Under the pieces are notes generated by a model that was not told the origin of the DNA, made no database searches, and was given only the letters and a program-made list of their open reading frames with translations. A DNA stretch of 64,000 nt from NCBI GenBank assembly GCA_012728975.1, contig JAAYDZ010000016.1:51713-115712 (forward strand), read 5' to 3'. Position numbers and translations under genes: made by a program. Positions within the stretch are counted from its first letter, which is position 1; every line of letters begins with the position of its first letter. Source of the DNA: Bacteroidales bacterium. Its GTDB lineage: Bacteria; Bacteroidota; Bacteroidia; Bacteroidales; UBA932. This document shows, in pieces, positions 8,916 through 17,667 of this stretch.

Positions 8916-9656
8916 ATGACAATTTACAACATCTTAATCTCTCAACCCGCTCCCACAAACGCTTCACCCTATACGGAGCTTATTTCAAAATATGGCGTAA
9001 ATGTGGATTTTCATCCATTTTTTACAGTCGAGGGTGTCACAGCTCGGGATTTCAGAGCTCATAAGGTCAACATTCTTGACTATACGGCTGTAGTCTTTAC
9101 CTCAAAGATAGCTATTGACGCTTTTTTCAGAATATGTGAAGAGACCAGGGTAACCGTTCCCGAGACGATGAAATATTTCTGCCAATCCGAATTGATTGCA
9201 CAATACCTTCAGACCTATATTGTTTATCGAAAGAGGAAAATCTTTTTTGGTAACGGAACAATCTCCTCGATGGTAGACAACATTGGGGCAAAACACAAAG
9301 GGGAAAATTTCCTGATTGCCTGTACGGATGGGCTTCGTCCCGATGTGAAGAAGCTCTTTACCAAAGCAAAGCTCAAACACGGCAGTGCGGTCTTTGTGAA
9401 GACGGTAAGTGCTGACCTGAGTTCACTTGATCTGAGTAAATATCAGATGGTGGTATTTTATAGTCCTTCAGATGTGAAATCTCTTCTTGAAAGTTATCCC
9501 GATTTCCAACAGGGTTCACTACTCTTCGCCACCTACGGACCTACCACCGCCAAAGCTATGAAAGATGCAAAACTCAAGACAGAAATAGAGGCTCCTACTC
9601 CTGAGGCTCCTTCAATAGCAAAGGCTTTGCTCAACTATTTCGAAAAGTCGCATTAG
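8916..9656 (+). CDS. hemD: Uroporphyrinogen-III synthase family protein (HemD-like)
   Basis: 246 residues with the two-lobe HemD pattern: an N-terminal ILISQPAP strand, a central stretch DYTAVVFTSKIAIDAF near residue 51, and a C-terminal MVVFYSPSDVKSL followed by FATYGPTTAKAM near residues 175-215. The canonical enzyme closes hydroxymethylbilane to uroporphyrinogen III, the precursor of heme, siroheme and cobalamin. No other tetrapyrrole gene is nearby; it sits instead in a translation and RNA-processing operon, a placement conserved in Bacteroidales. Whether it still makes uroporphyrinogen cannot be decided from the window. Confidence 0.85.
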   Translation: MTIYNILISQPAPTNASPYTELISKYGVNVDFHPFFTVEGVTARDFRAHKVNILDYTAVVFTSKIAIDAFFRICEETRVTVPETMKYFCQSELIAQYLQTYIVYRKRKIFFGNGTISSMVDNIGAKHKGENFLIACTDGLRPDVKKLFTKAKLKHGSAVFVKTVSADLSSLDLSKYQMVVFYSPSDVKSLLESYPDFQQGSLLFATYGPTTAKAMKDAKLKTEIEAPTPEAPSIAKALLNYFEKSH

Positions 9657-10058
9657 ATGGATTTCGGGTTTCCAAAACATGAGAGGGTCTGCTTCAAAAA
9701 AGACATTGATGCTCTTTTGGAAAGCGGGGATGTCGTGTTCAGATACCCTTTAAGAGTTCTATACAGAAATAACACCGGCTCAGAGTGTCATCGCGCACTC
9801 TTTACCGTGCCTAAAAAATTATTCAAACGTGCTGTGGTGCGCAATCTTCTGAAAAGGAGGATGCGTGAGGCTTACAGACACCTGAAACACCTTTTGGGAG
9901 GAGAGCCTTTCTGCGACTTGATGTTTATTTATGTGGCAAAAGAAATAAAGGATTATGGCTCCATTTTCTCAAAAATGGGAGAGATTCTGGTCAAAATCGC
10001 TGGCAGTGGTACGGAAGGTAATGATCTTCCCGCTGCTGATGCTGCTGAAGTTCTATAA
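9657..10058 (+). CDS. rnpA: Ribonuclease P protein component
   Basis: 133 residues. The protein subunit of RNase P, which matures tRNA 5' ends. The signature [15 protein letters not shown] (the RNR motif) is near residues 61-75, with the [11 protein letters not shown] strand before it. The ATG immediately follows the hemD stop. The 3' end overlaps yidD in another frame, the usual rnpA-yidD pairing, although rpmH is not upstream here. Confidence 0.93.
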   Translation: MDFGFPKHERVCFKKDIDALLESGDVVFRYPLRVLYRNNTGSECHRALFTVPKKLFKRAVVRNLLKRRMREAYRHLKHLLGGEPFCDLMFIYVAKEIKDYGSIFSKMGEILVKIAGSGTEGNDLPAADAAEVL

Positions 10059-10230
10059 GTTTTTCATCTCTCCATATGTAGGCAATGCCTGCAGGTTCAC
10101 TCCAACCTGCTCGGTATATGCTATGTATGCCCTACGCAAACATGGAGTATTCAAAGGGATATACCTCGCAGTAAAGCGCATCCTGCGTTGTCACCCATGG
10201 GGCGGCTCCGGGTATGACCCCGTGCCCTGA
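10021..10230 (+). CDS. yidD: Membrane protein insertion efficiency factor YidD
   Basis: About 69 residues from ATG 10021, preceded by a purine-rich GGAAGG. The frame is open back to an ATG at 9955, but that start would bury over 100 bases in rnpA. The YidD core is complete: a membrane-anchoring amphipathic start, [19 protein letters not shown], and the end [14 protein letters not shown]. YidD assists YidC-mediated insertion of inner-membrane proteins. It overlaps rnpA by 38 bases, implying coupled expression. It converges on the acyltransferase gene with an 17-base gap and no clear terminator. Confidence 0.9.
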   Translation: MIFPLLMLLKFYKFFISPYVGNACRFTPTCSVYAMYALRKHGVFKGIYLAVKRILRCHPWGGSGYDPVP

Positions 10231-10247
10231 AAAAGCTTCTTGATCTT

Positions 10248-12077
10248 TTAATCTTTGAGTGAATAGCCGAAATGATTGAATATCTTTTCGCGCTCGAAAG
10301 GATTCTCGATATCCCTTGTCATCATCAGAAGTTCCTGTTTGGGGAAGTCTGCGATTTTGAGCAGCACAAGCCCATCCAGACAGTAGTTGAATAGCGGATC
10401 AACATTGAAACAGATGATCTTTGAATTGATTTTGATATATTTCTTGACAAGGGTAGGCATACGATATTTGTTGTCAGAAAGGCGCATCAGATACTTGTCA
10501 AACTTTTCTAAAGTGTTCATCTTGCCCATCAGCAGATATTCAGGATCGGTCTTGAGATAATCAGGTGTGAAAGGTTTACGTGGTGATATCAGATCGCGTC
10601 CAAAGTCAGTGCTGCATTGTTCCATGATATAATAGAACATCAGACTCTGGAAAAATCTTGGGTAAGAGTTGGATATACTCACGGGACCCAGTAAATACTC
10701 TACATCGGGATAGAGCATCACGGAGTGCATAAGTCCCTTGATGAGCAGCATTAAGGGCAGTGCCTCTTTTTGATATTCGACGCTTACAAAGCTTCTGCCC
10801 AATTCTATAGTCTTGCGCAGGATGGGTTCGAACTCTTCTTTATAGACGAAAAGGCTGGATGAATAGAATCCGCTGATGCCACCGTGCTTAGCAAATATCT
10901 CCTCTCCAATGCCGAGACGATAGGCACCTGCAAGTTTTTTTTGGGAGGAGTCCCATAGGATCAGATGTTTAAAGTATTGGTCAAAGTTGTCAATATCCAG
11001 AGCTGTATTGGTGCCTTCTCCGCTGGCTCTAAAGGCCTCTTCGCGTCTGCGACCTACCTCGTGAATCAGATTGGGGATATCTTCGTAGTTCGCCAGGAAG
11101 CAATGGTACTGGGCCGTTTGGTAGAGTTTCTTATCCTTGATCCGGGATAACTCCTTTAGTATCGCCTTGCGATCTTTAGGAAGGGCTATCGGGGAGACAT
11201 GCTCCACTTTATTCTCTTTGTTGGGATCCGCAAATTCTGCCTGAAGGGCATAGACTCTGCTTCGGAGGTGGCGTCCCAGGTCGTCAAGATTGTCAAAGTC
11301 GGCGATTTCCGAAGTGAAAACAGGCCAGCCTATGCGCATGGGGATAATCTTGCCATGCTTTTTAAAGAGTTGGTTGGCAAGAGATAAGGTTCTGAGCATC
11401 GGGTGGATTCTGCCTAAAAAGTGAAACCAACGACTATTTTCACCTTCGAAGTAAATTGGCACAACCGGCACATTAGCGTTCTTTATGAGCTTAATCATAT
11501 TGGAAGGCCAGGGGATATCTTCTACTACTCTGCCACTTTTGAGTGAGGTTCGGTTATCTCCTTTTTGGATAGTGGCAACCTCTCCTGCCGGAAAGAGAGC
11601 TAGGCAGCCTCCTTTTTCGATATGTTCCATTGCCGTCCTGATACCCGCAATACTTTTACGTTTGCTGGTGGAGTCGGAAAAGGGGTTTACCGGTATAAAA
11701 CTCTCCTCCAGTGTGGGAATCATTGAGAGGAGGAAGTTGGTGAGGAGTTTAAGGTCGGGACGGATTGCGCCCACTATCGCGCTTAACATCAGTCCGTCTG
11801 CTCCGCCAAAATGATGATTTGATATGGTTATGAATGGCCCTTCAAGGGGCAGGTAATCTAGTTGTGCAGAATTGACATCTATGGAAATGCCTATATCTTT
11901 GAGTATGGCTTCGGAAAAATCAGGGCCGGAGAGGTGCCTGCAACGGTAAAAACTGCGATTAACTTTATTAAACCCCAGAATGGACATAGCCAGCGTTGAC
12001 ACAATCCAACCAATCGGACCTTTCATTTTAATGACTTTCATTATGTCCGATTTATTGATTACTTTTGTTTTATCCAT
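10248..12077 (-). CDS. Two-domain acyltransferase: PlsC-like plus GNAT/OlsB-like (OlsF-type aminolipid synthase candidate)
   Basis: 609 residues from ATG 12077; this start is favoured over one 12 codons upstream because a -7 box ends 25 bases before it. Residues ~60-300 form a lysophosphatidate-acyltransferase-like domain with the HX4D site (H89...D94 within NHHFGGADG) and an LFPAGEVAT motif. Residues ~310-520 form a GNAT domain of the OlsB/hemolysin type (AGAYRLGIGEEIF, then RSFVSVEYQ). This order matches the bifunctional ornithine-lipid synthase OlsF; Bacteroides makes glycine lipids with separate GlsB and GlsA proteins carrying the same two activities. Making N-acyl, O-acyl amino-acid lipids is the likely role; the amino acid used is not readable from sequence. 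Confidence 0.82.
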   Translation of the reverse strand: MDKTKVINKSDIMKVIKMKGPIGWIVSTLAMSILGFNKVNRSFYRCRHLSGPDFSEAILKDIGISIDVNSAQLDYLPLEGPFITISNHHFGGADGLMLSAIVGAIRPDLKLLTNFLLSMIPTLEESFIPVNPFSDSTSKRKSIAGIRTAMEHIEKGGCLALFPAGEVATIQKGDNRTSLKSGRVVEDIPWPSNMIKLIKNANVPVVPIYFEGENSRWFHFLGRIHPMLRTLSLANQLFKKHGKIIPMRIGWPVFTSEIADFDNLDDLGRHLRSRVYALQAEFADPNKENKVEHVSPIALPKDRKAILKELSRIKDKKLYQTAQYHCFLANYEDIPNLIHEVGRRREEAFRASGEGTNTALDIDNFDQYFKHLILWDSSQKKLAGAYRLGIGEEIFAKHGGISGFYSSSLFVYKEEFEPILRKTIELGRSFVSVEYQKEALPLMLLIKGLMHSVMLYPDVEYLLGPVSISNSYPRFFQSLMFYYIMEQCSTDFGRDLISPRKPFTPDYLKTDPEYLLMGKMNTLEKFDKYLMRLSDNKYRMPTLVKKYIKINSKIICFNVDPLFNYCLDGLVLLKIADFPKQELLMMTRDIENPFEREKIFNHFGYSLKD

Positions 12078-12102
12078 TAGCCGGCACGGTTTAAGTTTGC
12101 CA

Positions 12103-12110
12103 CAAATATA
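12103..12110 (-). promoter_or_regulatory. -7 box for the two-domain acyltransferase gene
   Basis: TATATTTG on the minus strand, matching TAnnTTTG, 25 bases before ATG 12077. It supports the shorter protein start. Confidence 0.6.
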
Positions 12111-12138
12111 CATATTTTGCTCATATCTTGCTCAAAAA

Positions 12139-13947
12139 ATGGAAGTAAGGGATAAAATAGAATTTCTTCCGCAAAATCCCGGAGTTTACAGATATCTTGA
12201 CTCGGAAGGGACGATAATATATGTAGGCAAGGCAAAGAACCTGAAGAAAAGAGTTTCTCAATATTTCGGACCGCCTGAATCCCTCGATCGCAAGACCAGG
12301 GTAATGGTCTCTAAAATTGCAGATCTGGAGTTTACCGTAGTTGAAAGTGAGCAGGATGCGCTTTTACTGGAGAATTTGCTTATAAAGGAGTTTCAGCCGA
12401 AATACAACATTCTCCTGAAGGATGGAAAGACTTACCCGTGGATATGTATTCGCAACGAACCCTTCCCGAGAATAATCACCACCAGAAGATACGTAAAGGA
12501 TGGATCTCTCTATTTTGGGCCCTACAGTTCGGCTTATCACGCAAATCAACTGATCCTTTTGATTTCCGGCCTTTATAAGCTGCGCGATTGTAAGCTTTCA
12601 CTTACTCCCGAAAATATATCTTCCGGCAAATACCGTCCCTGTCTCAACCATCATATCGGTAAATGTGCCGCACCTTGTGTCGGACTGATGAAAGAAGAGG
12701 AGTACAATCGCCAGATTGACGGCATTACTTCCTTGCTTAAAGGTGATTTTTCTTCCTTAAAGCGCGAATTTAAAGAGAAAATGAGCCTTCATTCGCAACG
12801 CCTGGAGTTTGAGAAGGCACAGGAGTATAAAGAAAAATTGGAGTTGCTTGAGCAGTACTATAGCAAATCGGTAATAGTGGGCTTTGGTGGAAAGGACATA
12901 GATGCCGTCTCGTTTGTCGAAGAGGGGAATGACGTCTTTTCCAATTTTATACGCGTAAGGCAGGGTGCCATTGTACACTCCTTCAACATGGAGCTTAAGG
13001 TGCGTATTGAACAAAGCAGGGAGGAGATTCTGAGCGAAATTATAGCAGAAATAATCTCCAGATTCGGTGAACTTTCCCCGGAGGTGCTGGTACCCTTTTT
13101 ACCTGACCAGGAATTTGAGGGGAAGAATATCTATATTCCCGTTAGAGGTGACAAAAAGTCATTGCTGGAGCTCAGTCGTAAAAATGCCGCCCAGATGAAG
13201 ATCAACCGCCTAAAACAGGAGGAGGCGCTCCGGCCCGATGAGCACCGTGAACGTATAGTCGCCAATCTTAAAAAGGATCTGAGTCTGGATAAGCTCCCTG
13301 TCCATATCGAATGCTTCGACAACTCCAATATTCAGGGCACGGATCCAGTTGCAGCATGCGTGGTCTTTAGAGAGGGTGTTCCAAGTAAAAAGGAGTATCG
13401 TCACTTCAACATAAAGAGTGTGGTTGGGGCAAATGACTACGCATCGATGAAAGAGGTGGTCAACCGTCGCTATTCACGTATGATTGCCGAAGGAGAATCT
13501 CTGCCACAACTGGTAATCATCGATGGAGGACGCGGACAGGTCAACTTTGCCTACGAGTCACTAGAAGAGCTCGGTATTGCAGGTGAAGTAGCGCTGGCAG
13601 GCATTGCCGAAAGACTTGAGGAAATTATTATCCCCGGAGATTCCACACCGCTCTGGCTCGATAAAAACTCTACGTCCCTTCGTTTGCTGATGCAAATTCG
13701 TGATGAGGCGCACAGATTTGGTCTGACTCATCATAGGGGCAGACGTAGCAAACGGCAGATCCGCAGTGAGCTTTCACAGATAAAAGGAGTGGGAGAGGTC
13801 ACACAGACCAAACTTTTAAAACGTTTCAAAAGTGTAACGCGCATTCGACAGGCATCATTTGAAGAACTCAGAGAGTGTGTCGGACCTCATCTGGCAAAGG
13901 TCATTTCCGATTATTTTCACTCTTCTCCAGACGATTCCACTGAATGA
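12139..13947 (+). CDS. uvrC: Excinuclease ABC subunit C
   Basis: 602 residues from ATG 12139; an upstream in-frame extension to 11980 runs into the divergent gene and is rejected. UvrC makes both incisions in nucleotide excision repair. The N-terminal GIY-YIG nuclease is clear (PGVYRYLDSEG near residue 14, then IIYVGKAKNLKKRV), followed by the UVR segment (FEKAQEYKEKLELL near residue 230), the RNase H-like UvrC homology region (HIECFDNSNIQGTDPVA near residue 390; IDGGRGQVNFA) and C-terminal helix-hairpin-helix motifs (SQIKGVGEVTQTKLLKRF). The 3' end overlaps the convergent pnuC-family gene by 47 bases. Confidence 0.96.
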   Translation: MEVRDKIEFLPQNPGVYRYLDSEGTIIYVGKAKNLKKRVSQYFGPPESLDRKTRVMVSKIADLEFTVVESEQDALLLENLLIKEFQPKYNILLKDGKTYPWICIRNEPFPRIITTRRYVKDGSLYFGPYSSAYHANQLILLISGLYKLRDCKLSLTPENISSGKYRPCLNHHIGKCAAPCVGLMKEEEYNRQIDGITSLLKGDFSSLKREFKEKMSLHSQRLEFEKAQEYKEKLELLEQYYSKSVIVGFGGKDIDAVSFVEEGNDVFSNFIRVRQGAIVHSFNMELKVRIEQSREEILSEIIAEIISRFGELSPEVLVPFLPDQEFEGKNIYIPVRGDKKSLLELSRKNAAQMKINRLKQEEALRPDEHRERIVANLKKDLSLDKLPVHIECFDNSNIQGTDPVAACVVFREGVPSKKEYRHFNIKSVVGANDYASMKEVVNRRYSRMIAEGESLPQLVIIDGGRGQVNFAYESLEELGIAGEVALAGIAERLEEIIIPGDSTPLWLDKNSTSLRLLMQIRDEAHRFGLTHHRGRRSKRQIRSELSQIKGVGEVTQTKLLKRFKSVTRIRQASFEELRECVGPHLAKVISDYFHSSPDDSTE

Positions 13948-14599
13948 GGCCATAGATGGCATTTGCCGTGAAAAAGAGAAACATTATCAGCATCATCGTG
14001 GCGTGTTCTCCTCCACGAATGGTCTCAACGAGCCATTTGATACTCTGAATCACGTCAAGCACAAGCCAGATATACCACTGTTCTACATAGGCTTTGACCA
14101 TCATATACATAGCTAAAATCGAAGCTACGGTAGTAGCGGAATCGGCCCATGGCTGGGCATCTCCGATGGCCGGCAAAGCAAGTATCCATGCAAACAATGG
14201 CACAAGTACTGCGGCGATTGCAATAAGCAGGGCAGCACTCTTCATTGTGAGGCGCCTGGTTATCACTGCTCCACTCTCTTTACTCTGGTTTTTCTTCCAG
14301 TTGGCCCATCCAACAAACTGCATTGGCAGATAGTATAGCAGATATATGGCAGAATCGGCATAGAGTTTTGTGGAAAATGCCACATAGACGTAGAGTGCAT
14401 TATATATGATACCGAAAAAGTAGTTTATCAGATTGCCTTTGGCGCAGAGCACCAGATTTATGATGCCCGTTATGTTGATTATAAGCCCCAGCCAGTCGAA
14501 ACGTTCCGCAAATGCAGAGGTTATGATGCTCGTGATCGTGACTCCCAATATCAGGAACCAGTCAAACCAGTGTAATTTAAATGCGGAAGTCTTATTCAT
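13901..14599 (-). CDS. PnuC-family vitamin/nucleoside transporter (copy 1)
   Basis: 232 residues with about seven hydrophobic segments. PnuC-family patterns: YADSAIYLLYYLPMQFVGWANW near residue 80, then DSATTVASILAMYMMVKAYVEQWYIW with a conserved aromatic cluster. Members import nicotinamide riboside, thiamine or related vitamins by facilitated diffusion. There is no TPP riboswitch or NAD kinase gene nearby, so the substrate is open. The start is 12 bases after the stop of the large outer-membrane gene, so it is probably the last gene of that unit. A second family member is at 29334-29999. Confidence 0.82.
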   Translation of the reverse strand: MNKTSAFKLHWFDWFLILGVTITSIITSAFAERFDWLGLIINITGIINLVLCAKGNLINYFFGIIYNALYVYVAFSTKLYADSAIYLLYYLPMQFVGWANWKKNQSKESGAVITRRLTMKSAALLIAIAAVLVPLFAWILALPAIGDAQPWADSATTVASILAMYMMVKAYVEQWYIWLVLDVIQSIKWLVETIRGGEHATMMLIMFLFFTANAIYGLIQWNRLEKSENNRK

Positions 14600-14611
14600 T
14601 CAATAAAATTT

Positions 14612-17600
14612 TTAAAACAGGCCTGTGCTGAAGAGTGCATTCCAATAATTAGTACCTATACTTGTTCTTGCATATCGAAATCCAAATGAAAGTTCACTTC
14701 CGATACGCAGGAGGTGGGCATTGACAAGAACATCCACTCCGTATGAGTAAAGATATTTCCGGTCGATGGGTTTGATAATTCCGTTTTGAGGATACCAGGA
14801 AGCTCTGTTAATGGCAAAATCGCCAAAAGGAATTATTTGAAGGCGCTTAAGATAATAAAGCCAGGGCCAGGTGACATCACCGAGATAGATCGGGATTGCA
14901 TAATCTGCGGTGAATTTGGCATAATCCATCAGCACGATGTTGTCGAAACCTCTCGGCATTGAAGCCAAATTGGGGAGATATCCGAATGCTCTTTTATTGA
15001 ATTGCTTTTGATATGCGGCTGAGAGTTTAATACCCTGATTGTTCAGAATGCCGGGCAGATAACCGTAAGTATAGATGTATGCAATATTGCCTGAGGAGTT
15101 GTGAGGTCCGTGAGAATATGCTCCACTGACTTGGACGCCGAAACCCCATTTGGGGAAGAGACGACTCTTTGGATTAGGGAGCATCTTATAGTAACGCACT
15201 CCGTAGGTCAGACTGTGGCGATAGATGCCTTTATGTCCGAAAAGAGAATATTTATCATTACTGAAATCATATCTCAACTGGGGTATCAAACCGCTGTTCC
15301 ATCCCGATTTACTGAGATTGAGGGGGACATAAGTTCTCAATGAAACATCCCAGGAAGGGATGTCTGTTGTGTCAATGGTGTATCTTATCGGATATACCTC
15401 TCCGGGCATTACTCCCGGATGAGCCGGTATAATAGTCTGATGGTGGTGTACCTCTTCAATTGTGGTGTTAGTGCGATGTCTGTCGTTGTAATCTACTGCT
15501 ATTTCCAATACAGGATAGAGTCCGGAATAGTTGAAATTTAGGTGTCCGGAGTGGAATCCTTTATGGTATGAATATCCGAGCTGCATAGTGGCAGTACTCA
15601 GATCGTTTTGGGAAATAACCGTTGCACCGACTGATACCAACTGATAGAAGTGTTCGTAGCTCATATTCATAATCCTGTTTATATTAGCGTAGAAAGGAGC
15701 CCAGGAGTGAATTCTAAGCAAGTGTGGCAGTTTTTTATACTTCTTTGCAGGGAGGGAATCTATCCTTGCCTTGAGAGCTGCATCTTCTTCTTCGGAAAGA
15801 GGTTGGGTATTGAGTCTTGCCTGGCGTGAGAGATGTTCGGAAATATTATTTATAAAAGGTTTACCAAAATCTGCCACTCTCCAGTCCAGCGAATCTAACG
15901 GAGCCGATACGGGTTGGTAACCTTTGAGTCCGAAGTCGGCCCAGTAGAGGCGTCCGGAATTATTGTCGATGTGAGGATATTTGGCCCCGAAACGTGAGTT
16001 AGTGAGCTTGCGCATCAGTTTAAGGTCGGGGTTGTAGATATAACTATTGACAAGACCATCCAGATCGGATGTAAAACAGAGACTGTTGTCGCTAACGGTC
16101 AGATCCTGAATGTATCTATGCTGGTCGGGGATTTCGTTGTGCCATACTCCGTTGTCTGAGTAGATTCCCGTCCTGTATATTCCCATTCCGGACTCGGTGA
16201 TAATCAATGCGTAAAGCGATTCGCCTATCTGTGCAATTTCGGTAATCTGACCTCCGGGTGGTGCCGGGATTCTCTTTGTCACACAACCCTCTTTTTTGTC
16301 TATCTGCACCAGTTGGGAGCCCCCTCCAATGGGATATTCTACCACGAAAAGGGATTGCCCGTCAGCAGAAAGTGCAGGGTTGAAATATTTGGTGCGGGAG
16401 GTTATATCTCTGATTTCTTTGCTATTGAGGTCATAGCTGCGTATGATGGAGAAATTTTGCAGTTCCCAACGCAGGTCAGGTATCGTTTCAGCCCATATAA
16501 GGGTGCTATCCCCATCAGATATAATATTACTGGTGGTGGGTGCAAAGGGTCTTATCCTACGTTCTTTCCCGAGAGAGTCTATTGATACAAGCATCCTGGA
16601 GTCGTGGTACCCGCTTTTAGTAGCAATAATGCCCTTTTCAGTCGGGAGAATGTCGGTATAACTGGTGTATATACGGGGCTCTTTAGCAAGCAAAGGCTCC
16701 GCTATGTGATAGGGTCCTCTGCTGAGATAATCCTTCTGCCATAGATCACTCATGAATGAGACTGCCAAACGCCAGTGTCTTCTGGGTGTGCGTCCCGTGG
16801 CTCTGATAAAGCTGGTATTCCATACGCCGAAGAAATCCCACCATCTTTTTACCTGTATTGACATTGCATCACCGGTAGCATAATAGTTACCGGATGCATA
16901 TCTCATCATACTTGTCAGCAGATAGCCGAAAGCATATTTGTTGGGAGCAAAATGCCGATATGAACCATACCTCCAATGGTAATATGAACGGATATCGTCT
17001 TGTAGAAATGCTGTTCTGTAGTACATCAGAAATTCCCCGCTTCTACCGCGGCCGGCATTGGAAAAGTCGCTCTCGTTTAGAACTGCATCTCCTTCCAGAA
17101 GCCACACAGAAGGGTAAAATCCTATGCCCAGTGCCAGCGACTGCTCTCCAAAGAGTATGTTGAAAAAACTGAACACACCCTTTGTGTAGTGCTGCATTTG
17201 TCCGAGATGACGCCCTTCGTGAAGAGCAAGTTGTGTCTCCCAGTTTTGGGCATATCCTCCGGTTGCCGGCGGCGAGGTGAATATTTCCATTCGCCTTGGA
17301 GCCCACACCACGGTAGCATTGCTTGTAGTGGTATAAGGGTGAAGGATTATGGGCATTTTAGGCGACTCTATTCTGAGTCCGGCAAGGTTGGTGTGCCGGT
17401 GTTTCTCAAAAAGATAAAGATACCTTCTTGCCAGGGAGTCGGTCTGTTGCGGATATATGATTTTGTATGTATCTCCCCGCATGATTGACCACTTTACATT
17501 AGCGGGGTCGTTGCCGAGTGTGTAATACTGCGCAGTTGCCCGATTCTGTGACAACAGAAGGGCTGTGAAGAGTATTAACGGGAAGGCTAAACGGCCAACA

Positions 17601-17617
17601 GGAGATATAACTTTCAT
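14612..17617 (-). CDS. Large outer-membrane protein: HExxH metallopeptidase-like, propeller-like and beta-barrel regions
   Basis: 1,001 residues from ATG 17617, chosen because the signal peptide begins there (LAFPLILFTALLLS, then ATAQ) and a promoter ends 12 bases upstream. A possible gluzincin site is near the N terminus: HEGRH at 133-137 and WLLEGDA at 172-178, the spacing and form of MA-clan peptidases (HExxH, then E in WLxEGxA). Residues ~300-600 resemble TolB-like propeller blades (repeated LRWEL, LSADGQSLFVVEYP, LCFTSDLDGLVNSYI). The last ~330 residues alternate like a beta-barrel and end in phenylalanine (ALFSTGLF), as outer-membrane proteins do. I know no characterised protein with this order. 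It lies between a thiol-disulfide lipoprotein gene and pnuC. Confidence 0.7.
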   Translation of the reverse strand: MKVISPVGRLAFPLILFTALLLSQNRATAQYYTLGNDPANVKWSIMRGDTYKIIYPQQTDSLARRYLYLFEKHRHTNLAGLRIESPKMPIILHPYTTTSNATVVWAPRRMEIFTSPPATGGYAQNWETQLALHEGRHLGQMQHYTKGVFSFFNILFGEQSLALGIGFYPSVWLLEGDAVLNESDFSNAGRGRSGEFLMYYRTAFLQDDIRSYYHWRYGSYRHFAPNKYAFGYLLTSMMRYASGNYYATGDAMSIQVKRWWDFFGVWNTSFIRATGRTPRRHWRLAVSFMSDLWQKDYLSRGPYHIAEPLLAKEPRIYTSYTDILPTEKGIIATKSGYHDSRMLVSIDSLGKERRIRPFAPTTSNIISDGDSTLIWAETIPDLRWELQNFSIIRSYDLNSKEIRDITSRTKYFNPALSADGQSLFVVEYPIGGGSQLVQIDKKEGCVTKRIPAPPGGQITEIAQIGESLYALIITESGMGIYRTGIYSDNGVWHNEIPDQHRYIQDLTVSDNSLCFTSDLDGLVNSYIYNPDLKLMRKLTNSRFGAKYPHIDNNSGRLYWADFGLKGYQPVSAPLDSLDWRVADFGKPFINNISEHLSRQARLNTQPLSEEEDAALKARIDSLPAKKYKKLPHLLRIHSWAPFYANINRIMNMSYEHFYQLVSVGATVISQNDLSTATMQLGYSYHKGFHSGHLNFNYSGLYPVLEIAVDYNDRHRTNTTIEEVHHHQTIIPAHPGVMPGEVYPIRYTIDTTDIPSWDVSLRTYVPLNLSKSGWNSGLIPQLRYDFSNDKYSLFGHKGIYRHSLTYGVRYYKMLPNPKSRLFPKWGFGVQVSGAYSHGPHNSSGNIAYIYTYGYLPGILNNQGIKLSAAYQKQFNKRAFGYLPNLASMPRGFDNIVLMDYAKFTADYAIPIYLGDVTWPWLYYLKRLQIIPFGDFAINRASWYPQNGIIKPIDRKYLYSYGVDVLVNAHLLRIGSELSFGFRYARTSIGTNYWNALFSTGLF

Positions 17618-17629
17618 AAAAACAGGGCT

Positions 17630-17637
17630 CAAAGATA
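17630..17637 (-). promoter_or_regulatory. -7 box for the large outer-membrane protein gene
   Basis: TATCTTTG on the minus strand, matching TAnnTTTG. A TTTTG lies about 22 bases upstream. The leader would be only a few bases long. Confidence 0.6.
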
Positions 17638-17667
17638 GCACTTTTGCGACAAATAGATGCAAAAGCT

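Noticed and set aside
11980..12138. N-terminal extension of uvrC to 11980
   Set aside because: It would overlap the coding region of the divergent acyltransferase gene; the conserved UvrC start is at 12139.
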